In this document: positions 11,240 to 22,026 of the stretch, piece after piece
How the letters are laid out: each line of letters begins with the position of its first letter
Numbering within the stretch: position 1 is the stretch's first letter
Assembly (NCBI GenBank): GCA_019614645.1
Contig: JABWDB010000008.1
Location: 4,712,001-4,776,000, forward strand
Direction: 5' to 3'
DNA length: 64,000 bases
From: Stratiolaelaps scimitus
Taxonomy: Eukaryota; Arthropoda; Arachnida; Mesostigmata; Laelapidae
Position numbers and translations under genes: made by a program
Notes under the pieces: generated by a model
Database searches by the model: none
Told to the model about the DNA's origin: nothing
What the model saw: only the letters and a program-made list of their open reading frames with translations

Positions 11240-11338
11240 GCAAATGCGCAACGGTGGGGATCGAACCCGTACAGCTACGTGCACAACCCCTCCGATTTTA
11301 AGGCGTTTCACAAGTGCACCACGCCACCGAGTTCGACA
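11240..11338 (-). mobile_element. Candidate tRNA-derived SINE B or tRNA pseudogene
   Basis: On the minus strand there is a box-A-like TGGCGTGGTGCAC (11327-11315) and a strong box-B-like GGTTCGATCCC (11267-11257), about 50 nt apart, as in tRNA-derived Pol III units. The intervening bases do not give a clean anticodon arm. It lies about 500 bp from SINE A in the same orientation, but the two heads are only loosely similar. I see no clear A-rich tail. Confidence 0.4.
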
Positions 11339-14300
11339 CCGCATCCTTCCTGCTTACAACTGCTCACGACCAAGTTGGATGCAATCGTGGCGAAATCGTG
11401 ACAATAACGAGGTATTCCAGTGGCTGCCGCCTATGAATTTGCCCTCGGCGACCTTGTGTTTTTACGCTACCTCGTATTACGCCCACTTCATCGTGGCCTC
11501 GATCCGGCCGGCGATCAGAGCGAGAAGAACTCCGCACCTGCTTGTGTCCCCTGCCTAGGTCGGCAGCGCAAGAGGGTTGAGAACAAAAAAGCGAAATTTA
11601 ATTTACTCCCCGTTATCTTCTGAATACATTTTCATCCCCACAGAGGTAGCAGCAGTTTGCTCCCACCACCGGCTGTACCCTGAGCTGTCCCTCGCCCCTG
11701 CCGTTTTTCTGTGCCCGTCTTTGCTCGTCGTTTTGCCGGCCGTCATTGCGTCCTGGCTTAAGCTTCTACCGCAAAATAATTAGTTTAACCCAGGGCGGCA
11801 ACAGTAGCACATGGTGCCTGGCTCGCATTCAGTAGCTGCGTTGGGGCAGTTCGTCGCTGGGGCACGGCGACGCAGTCTTTCGTACGAACGTGCGAGTAGC
11901 CAAGTACGACGCCAAGTGAATGTATGGGGTGGTGGCGCTGGGCGAGCTCCCCGCCGGCGCCCAGTATCCGAGTGGCGACCACCAACGAACAACTTGAATA
12001 GATGCTATTCCTTTCACTTGTCACTTTGTCTTCCGATTCCTGTTGTTGAGGCGAAGTCCTTCCGTGAGTAGCGAGCCCAGCGCCTAACTATTGCAACGAC
12101 TATATGCGAACAAGGCCTGCGCTTGCTGCTTTCTATAAGTTGCGCCAGTATATACGGCTGTGTACGGAGATTCACTCGCGAGATTCGATTTCCCTCGCGC
12201 TAGGACCACTTCTTTTGTTACCTTGACACCCGTCGAGCTTACGGGAAGACAAAAACACAGACGGCCTCAAGAAACCAGCTGGGGGGAGGAAGCCACCAGC
12301 GAGGGCGAACAGATGAAGCGGAGGAGATTCCCGTTGTTTCTTGTTCTGAAACGAGCAGTGCTAGGACTCGATATTGAACGCAGTGGTTCTTCGGACGGAC
12401 ACAGTCCGTGCTACCCGAGCGTGTACCGCATACCGAGTCCCCTGCTGCATGCTCGATATATGTATATATAAATATATATATAATGGCGTGACTACAGTAT
12501 GCTGGTCGTGCTGCTTGGCCGGTGATGTGCTGCACTTACGTTGTTGACCAGACAAACAAACCGAGAGACAGACAGCCCGACAGCTGCTCCGCTTTTCTTT
12601 ATTCTTTTATTTTATCGTTTTCGATCGTCCGCTTCTGCAGCGCTTACCGGTGGGCAAGTGCCTCTTCGGTGCCTTACACTATTTAGATGCTTCAATTTAT
12701 TACGGCGCTGAGAACAGAGGAACCGTCGGAGGGAGAAAGGGGTGCTTTGGCTCAAGGACAAGGCCTATTTCCTTATATTATCTCACCGTTTTCCTGCTGC
12801 CGTTGCTTCCGCCGCCGCTGCCGCCGACTCTGCTTCGTGTATTTGTCGCCCATCCCCTTACTTCTCCGTCCTGGCGTTGTCCAGTAGATAAATTTTGTCG
12901 AGCGGTAGATACAGATTTGTCTTTATATATATTCGTTTCCAAAAATTCTCACCGACTGAGGTCCGACTGAGGGACTAGCAGGTTTATTTGAACTCCAACC
13001 TCTTTCCTAGTGTTATAGTACGTGGTATACTGGCATCGTCGAGATGTACATACATCTTTATGTTAGTAAGTATCCGATCAGTAAGTATTTCATACCGTGT
13101 ATTGAATTAACTGGAAGAAAGCCACTCACAATCCAAGGGGAGCCACACCAGTACGCGACAAACGCATTTGCAGGAGTACAAATCCGACAAATAAACGTGT
13201 GTTATATTAAGTAGATGTATTGAGCAGAACTAGCTCGAATGTTGTTATTTATTACCGCACAGAGTAAGATTGACATAGGAGATCTGTTATTCGGCAGATG
13301 ATATTTTCGAAGTAACAATCTCATATGATTATCTATAATTCTTACTTATCAACTAAGTAGATTACGGAACTTGCCAAGATTTACGAACAAGCTCGAATTT
13401 AGCTAACGTTTGTGACGAGCATCGAATCGGCGTTGGATGAATAAATAACAATAAAGGAACACTGCTTAGATCGTAATCCTAGAATGTCTGCGCACCTCTT
13501 CATCATCAAGGAGAACTTTCCTGAATCATTTTCCTATCGACATCTCAGGGGTCCCACGCACGCTCGTCTTCAAGCAGCATCACGAAGTAGATCAAGATCC
13601 AGGGGGGTGCACTTTTCCAGAAGTCTGTGCATAACCGTACACAGGGAGAGTGAGAAGAAGTCTATACTCGGCGGACTAAAACGAAACCCGCGGAAGATCG
13701 TGCTTTATTGCGTATTCTTGCTTTATTCAGACCATTTGGTACTTCGCGATCATCTTCTGCGAATGGGAGTAAGGCGGGTTTTAGATCGGAAAGTGTCTCT
13801 GGAATACTACTTGATTATTAAAAAAAGGTATTCGTTCTAAGCGGCGGTAAAATGTTTGTCGTTGCTAATATGCTAGAGGCACAGACCAGTGTAGCGGTAA
13901 ATTAGAGACGTATCTGGTACTCGAAAACGTGTTGCTTCGGATGCTAAAAACGATCGAATTACGTAGGAGACCAAATATTGCGGGACTTACGTAGACGAGC
14001 CTTTCTCAGCTGGTGCTGCCGACCGAACATGTGAAATTTTATAAGAGACGCTTAGCCCAGTGAGAAATATATCTACTACATAAGAATTTGCACATCATCA
14101 TTTCATCAGCGGATATGGAATGAGGCTTTAGTCTGCTAAAGGACGTGTCCCTGCGTCTGCGGTGTCGAAAGTTTTAGACCTTGGGGATCTTCGGAGGTTT
14201 TCCCAAGTCTCAAAATACTCTGAACGTAGCAGCGTCACGTTCAAGATTGCTCCGCCATCAGGATTCAGGTTTGGAATACGAATTCGTACTCGAGCTTCCC

Positions 14301-14849
14301 TTAGCTGCAGTGCCATTCGCCATGAGCATCATGACTCGTCAAGTGCAACAGGTTCTATGGCTCTATAGTGAGTAAGCGATTTCCGTGGATCCTAGAGACT
14401 CAAATGTGAAACGGATTCGCGTTTATATCCGAGTTGCCAGCGGAGATGTGGACAAAATTCGCCTCCAGAAAGTCCACTAAATCAAATACTATATAGCAGC
14501 AATCCTAGAAGAATGACACAACCCATTAATTTACATCTGTTGTGACTATACCTTCTTTTCTCACAACGTGTGGTTTTTTTTTCAAATTTTGTGATATGTT
14601 TGACATTTGTTCGTACATTTGAAACAAGAACTATACGTTTCAGTTAGCTCAGGCTTGCAGTGACCCTTCAGCAACAAATCCCTAATGCGCTTACGTTCCC
14701 TTAAGTAGTCCTATTAACACCTTGCCCTCCGCAATCTCAGGTTTTTCCTCCAAATGATACTAATAATAGCAGCGCTAATACCAGCCATACTTGATTGTGT
14801 AATAATGTGCCCACTGGAAAAGCGCTACATCGAGGCCTGTACATTTGCA
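11339..14849. other. Interval with GC-rich stretches and no supported gene
   Basis: The part from about 11.78 to 12.46 kb is GC-rich and open in many frames at once, which argues against reading any one frame as coding. An imperfect AT repeat lies at 12459-12483. The 118-codon frame at 13484-13840 (plus) carries a short R-S-R-S-R-S-R stretch but no other feature. No RNA gene was recognised. Confidence 0.4.
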
Positions 14850-15072
14850 CTGGGTGTTCGGAATGTTAAGCAAACCCACGGGCTGCTGAGTAACGTTTGA
14901 CGGTTTCGAAGGCAACCTTCATATTCTCTATTTATCTCTTTCCTAGTTTAGGTATAAGTGCAATCTAAAGATGTGCCTACAAAAAGACGAAACGAACATT
15001 TATGTAAGGTTACTTTCGAACCGGTCGAACGCTGATTTGTCTCCGAACGTTGGCAACTTTCCGAACACCCTG
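14850..15072. mobile_element. Short inverted-repeat element (MITE-like), copy 1
   Basis: The left end ctgggtgttcggaatgtt and the reverse complement of the right end cagggtgttcggaaagtt match at 16 of 18 positions. The body is about 223 bp with no coding capacity. The left half, reverse-complemented, aligns with the right half of the element at 25400-25553 (shared segments ccgtcaaac/ccatcaaac, tcag/tcg and gaacaccc). The two are therefore copies of one non-autonomous family. The CAGGGTGTTCG end is of the kind found in Tc1/mariner-related elements. A TA flank is seen on the right only. Confidence 0.65.
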
Positions 15073-15199
15073 TAGGTGCCATGGTTCCCTGACTAGTCCA
15101 AAAGTGCTTTCGTCCCCACATGTGGAACTAGAAGCTTGCCTGGCCATGTCCATTGGGAATCAGCGGCTTTTCCCTGCACCAACGCGCGGCTCTGCTGGA

Positions 15200-15391
15200 A
15201 CAAAGCCGAACTCCACAGGAGTAAATACGACCCCCTGGGATACGCTAGCAGGAAATGAAACTGAACACCCGAGTGCAAACGCTCGTGCGGCCAGTATCGT
15301 ATCAAGAAGTGCCGTTGTAGGCGACCAGGCTCTAGCTACTAGAAAGGTGAGTCTACTGGAATGGCAAGACTCGCAAGGATCTGCCAGCTAG
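15200..15391 (+). pseudogene. Possible LINE RNase H-like fragment
   Basis: A plus-strand frame contains T-P-W-D-T-L-A-G-N-E-T-E-H, then A-N-A-R-A-A, and later L-L-E-W-Q-D. In non-LTR retrotransposon RNase H domains a G-N-E-x-A-D motif with an upstream Trp and a downstream E-W-Q is common. Here the Asp after G-N-E-T is replaced and the preceding G-H is missing, so it would be degenerate. It directly abuts the inverted-repeat element ending at 15072. The resemblance is short and could be chance. Confidence 0.2.
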
Positions 15392-16865
15392 GATATAAAC
15401 GAAAAACTAACTTTACTGAACGAAGTACTCAGATCAGCAATAACTTCTAAATTCACCGGCGGACGTTGGTTAGATGTTGCGCTGCTATATGAACGAGTAG
15501 GGATGTTTTTATACTCTCGAAAATACGATTAGAAGTTTGCGGGCACCATGGACGTAAATTAGGCAACACGTCAATTCAGTCTTAAAAGCCTCGAGGCACT
15601 CGCAAGGGTTATCGGATATTAGCCAACTCAATGGCGCAGAGCAGCGTTCCTATATATACAGCCTGTGCTCAAACTGCAGACCGATCTGTGTTCTCCATGG
15701 AACAGAATGCATAGGTTTCGCCAGAAGTGACGGCAGCAGATCAAAACGCCAAGCAAGCCGCCCGTGCCACTGGGATGTGATGTGACCACGTTTTCGCAGT
15801 TTGCTGTAGGCCTGTTATTACGAACATACTGTTGTTTGTGCTTGGGTCGCCACGGCTGGGCAGTTTTGCACGGCAGCTGGTGTCCAACGTCCCTGTGCGA
15901 AGCTAGTCTGGGGGATGTTGTGTCTCGGACTCTGGAGCGAGTGCCGTCTGTGTTGAGTGGAACCCCCTTCTTTGTGCAGCAGCTGAGCTTGGCATCATTG
16001 TCCAACATCTGGACGTCCCAGCGATTAGACTAGTCACAGGCAAAATAGAAGCGATAACAGCAGCGGTAGAAGAAGTTGTGCCTGTTAAGCTAACATGCGT
16101 GTAGTGCAGTGGTGTTGTCGTGGCCTCGCTGAGCCTGGCAGCCAATGGCAACCAGTAGGTCAGTGAGGTTAATAGGCGCCAACGAAGTCGGCTACGAGGT
16201 CCGCTCAATGGCGACGACCCACATTGTACACGGCCACGTGCTGCCTCACAGAAAAAATAGAGCAAATGACCTCTGTGACCTTACTGAACATCTTTGCGGA
16301 AGTTACGAAAGTAGGATATATTTGGGCAATGACTGAGTAGCACTAAAGACTCTACACACAAATACACAAGGGGCTGAGCCCCGGAGGCCATTTACTTTGT
16401 CGGTAAGGCATGCTTACTAGGTGACGGTCTCCTTGTATCGTAAAATCAAAGTAACACGATCACGTCGAACTACACTCGTTATACTTGAGACAAACACCCC
16501 TGGAAAATCCGTATAAATGAGGTGGCGTTTCCTCAGTACATATGAAGCTAAAGTGCAGAAAGTGTATGTGAGCAAATCTGCAGGGAAATTTATAATTTTG
16601 CTCCATTTGTAGATAGGTGTTAGGTTTGCCCTGTCGTTGAACTGTTGAGCACGAACTCAAGTGTGTGCTGTTTGAAGAGATCTGAGCTGTCTCTGACATG
16701 TTCCTTCAAAGAAACGCGAACGAATTATCAAAAATTCTTCAATATAGTCTTCATCAGAAATACTCTTGCATTGCCGTTGCGTCCAGCCCTTTATTAGTTT
16801 ACTGATTTAATGACTTCATCTCGCTTCGAATATTTCTAATTCCATAATTATAAGTCTCAACACAA
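15392..16865. other. Interval with overlapping frames, nothing supported
   Basis: Frames at 15628-16008 (minus), 15764-16033 (plus) and 15903-16265 (minus) overlap one another and show no domain. If the 15.2-kb segment is a LINE relic, parts of this interval may be its continuation. No RNA gene or simple repeat was noted. Confidence 0.35.
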
Positions 16866-17294
16866 ATGGATCCTCCTAATACACGTCAACATTCTCTGGA
16901 AAATTTTCCAAATAATGAAGCCTCTGGGCAGCATGACCGTTCATCCAAACGAACAGCGTATCCGCCTCGTAACCGATCATCTTCTAAATTGTATACTAAT
17001 ATCTTCAGATCGTCGAATATCTCAAAAGGGAAGCGGTTAGCATTTTTCTTAATTACGAGCATCCTTCAAAAATTCAGAAATCACTTTGCTAAGAAATCAC
17101 TTGATTTCCCCAATGTGTTAATTGAACGGGTTAAACGATTCGACTATTCGCGACCATCGTGTCCATATATTCGTCTACTAGCGTCTGTGTACGAAGTTTG
17201 TTTGGCCGGTAGCTTCCATTGGCGTCTGGACATATCGATCCTAAACGGCCTCGGGATCCACCCCATTTTGGGTCTAGCTGGCGCCCAACAGTAG
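16866..17294 (+). CDS. Unrecognised 142-codon frame, possible first exon
   Basis: It starts at an ATG with good context (caaATGg) and runs 142 codons to a TAG at 17292. The N-terminal 60 residues are polar and rich in S, N and R. A hydrophobic stretch follows (L-A-F-F-L-I-T-S-I-L), and later a basic segment (I-E-R-V-K-R-F-D-Y). The same frame is open again immediately after the stop, so frame 16866-17588 is interrupted by only one stop. A possible donor (ACA|GTAGCT at 17291) would remove that stop by splicing. I do not recognise the protein. A chemoreceptor-like or other membrane protein is conceivable but not shown. Confidence 0.3.
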   Translation: MDPPNTRQHSLENFPNNEASGQHDRSSKRTAYPPRNRSSSKLYTNIFRSSNISKGKRLAFFLITSILQKFRNHFAKKSLDFPNVLIERVKRFDYSRPSCPYIRLLASVYEVCLAGSFHWRLDISILNGLGIHPILGLAGAQQ

Positions 17295-17611
17295 CTAGGG
17301 GTCATCTATCACTTTATTATTCCAATGTTCCTCCCCTTGCTTCAAATACGATATGGTGCCTCGGCGTTCCGTTTCTCTGCGAAGGGTTCGGCCATAGTCT
17401 ATCATCTACATAAAAGGTTCACCACAAAGTGTTTGGTTTGGTTTCGTCCCGTTGTATTTACGACAAATTCGGTGAAGTGTTGTATACCCATATTCGACTT
17501 TTGCCCAAAGCCTTACATAGCGTCTGTGTGTTCGTATTCGTCGTTAGCATCCTCGTGGGGTACGTGGGAAAAGCTAACAATGGAATGAATGCAACGAATC
17601 GTATGGAATAA
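17219..17611 (+). pseudogene. Open stretch with hydrophobic segments, possibly a decayed exon series
   Basis: Two plus-strand frames are open here. One (17219-17611, a single TAA at 17411) reads C-L-G-V-P-F-L-C-E-G-F-G and then C-V-F-V-F-V-V-S-I-L-V-G-Y-V-G-K before its final stop, which looks like a membrane segment followed by a short polar tail. The other (17325-17588) continues the frame of the 16866 ORF. Because both read partly like protein, either a frameshifted pseudogene or misplaced intron boundaries are possible. No family is assigned. Confidence 0.2.
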
Positions 17612-20600
17612 CATATCGAATTGTATGTGTATGTATTATATTTTTCTTACCTATGCCATCCTTGGCTTAAAATAATGGAGCATTTGAGTTGCCCTGTGTT
17701 GTCGAAGTGTCCTGAAGATGTTCTTGGGCACCCACACTATGAACTTTTTGTAGACTAAATATATGATACATATAACCAAGTGCGATATCGGCCGCACCTG
17801 TTAAGCGCTAGCCTGCAATTAATAGACCTCAAGAAGCTAATTAATTCCTATATTAATACTACCGTGAACGGCCAGTTCACAAATCCCCCAGTGGCCACTG
17901 GCGAGTTGCCACTCAAATATTAATTATCTCCCTCGTGGGATTCATATTGCCGACGCGCCATTGGCACCTATAACGAAGAGGGCACGCTGGGCATAGCCCA
18001 GATTTAATGCAGTGAACTAATCTTGAGTACTACTGCTGCGAGTGGCGCTATTTCCCTACCTCCATCGAAGGGCGTTGCCGCAGCGAGGCGATGAGGATCA
18101 ACTCCGTCAAATACTTAAGGCGATATTAGAAGGTATTGGATAGTCATATCATCTGTAATCCACCCAATTTTGCATCGATTGCAAATTATATCGCTGTGGT
18201 GACTTGATTCCAAGATATCGACGCAGTTGAACGGTTCAAGTCAACCGAAGTGGACTCGGCACATGAAATTACATTCAATTATGCAAGTTACAATTCCCAT
18301 TTTTAGGTGATCGTCACTTCGGTTACTGCTACCTCTCATCAGCCCCCCAGCATCCATATACACAAATCCAGGAGAAGAAGAAGGTCAGGCAACACTTAAT
18401 TAACTTGTGGTCGCCGCCGATGCCGCCACCGATACCGCCACAATCCAGCGTCGTGGCATCAGCCGCATCAGTATTGCACGACTTCCAAATAAGAATCGCG
18501 GTTTCTCCCATTCCGAGTCAACATGAGCCTTCATCGTCATGACCCCGCCTGTGTGAGAAGGTGTCCGTGAATGAACGGCGACAGGCTTGAAAAAAGAATA
18601 GTGAGTTATGAACAGATGATGAGGATGCCGAGGAGGAAAGATCTAACGTTGGCTAACGTTGACAGCCACCTAGCCACCCAGCTGACAGCTAACGCCATTA
18701 CCATTTATGGGCCTGCACGTTTTCGATGATGATGATGATTGGTATTATTATTATTATAACTACTATTATTCGAGTCTCATAAATCACTGCTGTAATGGCA
18801 ATACCGCAGATGATTGAACGAAGTAGTGACGCGACGACACCCGGAATGGAGGTGTCCCGCAGATGTCCTCGAGCAGAAAACTGAGCAGCGCGTCGAGGTT
18901 TGCGGAGTGGGAGGCAGACGGTGATGACGGTAACGACGAAAATAGCTGTCGAAGATGATCTCTCAGGGATGATGCAAGCTCTACTCCATAGAAAAAATGA
19001 AGACAAACACGACGCTGATGTGCGGGAGTGCAGTGATGGACAGATCTGTCGGATACGGCATGCAATGTGGCAATTTCGCAGCATACGCACATCTACAATG
19101 CTTGGAAAGGCGAGCGATTGTCGCGTGAATCGTATGAGAATTGTTCGTTCTATTGCTAGAAGCGTAATAGCCTATGCGTGATAGGTATCAACGTGTCAAG
19201 CGTGAAATACGCCAAGGGAAACACGGCCATAACGGGACTCTTCAAAGATGATCCAGTCCTACTGCGGATAATCTAGCAAGGCTCAGTATGACTAGCAAAG
19301 TGATATCGTCCGATAAAATAACGTTTAATGGCGCTGACCTCGCGCCTTATCATTATTAGTCACGAACTTTTGCATATAAGCTATGAGGGTATTACGGATA
19401 ATGCGTCTATCTTACCTCGAATCTGACTATGCACGCGTATTAATTACTGGGGGCGACCCTTGATTATTGCATTCTGTCAAGTTTCGGATCAAATAACCCC
19501 TGACTAAATAAACATCAGGTATATTTACGTTTTCATTTCTCCACCTTTGCTTCTTCGCAGCTCAAACGTAAACAAACACCGGTTCGGTGACCTTAGATTT
19601 ATTGGTTCAAAAGAGATCATTTCCTTCCGTTCGACGCACCCAATGAGCTCGCAGTACTTTGGACGTCATCAACGAGCTTTACGTGGCGTTCTCTTTCATA
19701 TCCAGCATCAGGTGTTGATAGGTTCGAAATCAAACGGGGAGTGACCACCGTCGAAAGGCAATATTTGCAGTTGGTTTTTGAGGACCCCACTTAAAATAAA
19801 GAATCGATTCACTTAAATATATATAGACTCGAAAATCGTTGTCATTCAATAAAAATTGGATCCAAGATTGGCCAGGATTTGAGCTCACCTGTATTCCTGA
19901 GATAATTGCCTTTCGAACGGTTTGTTGAATCTAAATACATGTACGGGGTCTGATCAGTGATCTGATCAGGAATTCTGATGTACCCAAACTAAATGAGAAA
20001 AGGTGGCTCTTTGCTACTATGGCTGGCGGCGCCACCCATTTACAATTGTCACTTCCACAAATTTGAGTTCAATCAAAATCAATTTACCTTAGCTTGAACC
20101 GTTAAGGATGAATAGCAATCAACGTTCCCAAATTTCTTTCAAGATAGAGACGAGCTTGATGGGTATTTAGAGTGACTTTGCCAACATTAATTAGGATCCC
20201 GCCCATTACTTGAGCTAAGTTTCGTTTAAACATTCAACAACCACATCATCTTTGAACAAAAACCTATTCGCCTAAATCATTATTCCAGTCCAACACATCG
20301 TTCAAGCTATCTGGAAGCATTTACACATGAGCGCATCGCTCAAAATTGCAATTGTTATTTAATATGTGTTTTATGCGGTCCTCAGGTGTTTGCCCTTTGC
20401 TCTTGAGTCCCAGATTTTCCCATCCGTTACGAAGTCATTCGCAAAAGGTGATGGGAGTCTGTCTGGCTGGTGGTCGTCTTTTGTTTCCTTTTGAGGCCAC
20501 ATTCTATGTGGCACGAACATTTCCGCTAACATTAGTGAAATAGGCAGACCGTACCGTCATGTGCCTGTTCCACGTCCTCGTCCGAGGAGGTGACTCCCGT

Positions 20601-20688
20601 ACGCTTCTGTCGTGATTTCGAGCCATTTCGCTATGCGATCAAATTATGATAGGCGTTCAGTTGCGTAAGAACAGAGGAGGGTTGTGGT
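17612..20688. other. Gene-poor interval
   Basis: No supported gene. A short run of GAT units near 18726-18739 and ATT units near 18742-18757 form small simple repeats. Frames at 18698-19090 (minus), 18900-19181 (plus) and 19547-19744 (plus) lack motifs and overlap. Confidence 0.4.
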
Positions 20689-20689
20689 A

Positions 20690-20862
20690 TTGTACGTCAA
20701 CACATGCACATGGTGACTGTGGACAGGGACGTCCAATGCATACAAGTACGCAACCGTGACCTTCGCGCGTAAGCAGAAAGTAGATGAGCGTTCGTAGCAG
20801 GTGAGATATTTTCCATAAAATGTCGGCCTCGGCCCGGGTCCCCAACTAATCACCCCTAAATA
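20690..20862 (-). mobile_element. Dispersed repeat, copy 2
   Basis: The reverse complement carries the same 19-bp core ggggtgattagttggggac and the downstream ggccgacatt seen at 10.25 kb. The two copies diverge after that, with further short matches. It is a degenerate interspersed repeat of unknown class with uncertain boundaries. Confidence 0.5.
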
Positions 20863-21958
20863 ATCTCAAGAACTAATTCCATATCTTGTTTCCCTTCCAC
20901 ACATTTCGGGTGCTAGATAAAAGCTGTCAACGGTTAGTCCCACAGTGAACGGTAGTTTGATCGTTTTATTGAATGTACTGCTTAATTGATTTCACCCTAA
21001 ATTCTATACACAAGTTCCGTTTTTTTTTCTCATGTTAGACCGGTCACGTCTTCGATAATCATCGATCTTAATGGCTACTATGATAATTGAGAGATAGAAG
21101 GTTGATTAAGCCAGCAACTAAATTGCCTGGGCTGAACATCAATAGAGTGCACGTCGTCGACTACACGATATTCAGTTGATCGATACGATCTCCTCGTGGC
21201 GACCGAAAACGGCATTAGAATCAGTCGAATCTTCAAGAAAAAAAAAGGGTGCGATTGCAGGAAATTGCGATAGCATCAATCACCAGAGAGACGTCAGTAT
21301 CGGCACCACACAATTAGGTGTTTCCTGCTATTTGCCTACGATTATGTAGGGTATCCCAAACTTAATGAGCTGGCACTAATCAATTATTTTCTCTGACCCT
21401 ACCTTAGCCACGAGTAAACGAACTCAACTCCGAGAAGCAATAGCCTTCTTAGCTTACTCACGTTGAGGGAAACGCAACACAAGTGTGGCCTTCAAGGCCA
21501 GCCAAGAAGGGACTGAAAGTGTTAAGTCTCCTCAACAAGCAACTATCGGCGAAAGGGAATTGACTTTTATTCGGTTGTTCAGGTATACGCTCGAATTGAT
21601 GAGGAGCATTCGGGGACCATCATTGTTTCCATTCGAGCTGAGCACATCGATTAACTTTCATAGTTCCTCATGTTGTTTTGTGGCGGACATGTGCAAGTTG
21701 ACAGTGGCGGAACGAGCAAATGTTGCTATAAATATCTCTTCTCTTCATGATAAAAACATAAACGTATATGGCTCTTTGCAGGAAATCAATCGGCGATACA
21801 GAGTTTTAAAGGGCAGTTACGATAGCACTATGTCGCACTGAATATCTTAGCAAAAACGCTACTGTCCCTGAGCTCCGATTTTCAGCTTAGCCGATAGGGG
21901 CATGTTTCGGCAAGAGAATTATTGATCATAAGGAACTTGCCAGCAGTGACACCCAGTC
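20863..21958. other. Interval with one unassigned frame
   Basis: The plus-strand stretch 21485-21841 is open for 118 codons and reads plausibly (R-E-L-T-F-I-R-L-F-R-Y-T-L-E-L-M). It has no ATG near its start and no recognised motif. It could be an internal exon. Nothing else was identified. Confidence 0.25.
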
Positions 21959-22026
21959 GTAGTCTAGACATCTCTATCGTAGACGTCCAATGGTAGTCTA
22001 GACAGCTCTATCGTAGACGTTCAATA
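21959..22026. repeat. 34-bp tandem duplication
   Basis: Two adjacent 34-bp units (21959-21992 and 21993-22026) beginning gtagtctagaca differ at three positions. The sequence is non-coding. Confidence 0.9.

Noticed and set aside
16512..16538. TATAAATG followed by TCAGTA
   Set aside because: The spacing of about 23 bp is shorter than the usual 30, and no gene start is close enough to support it.
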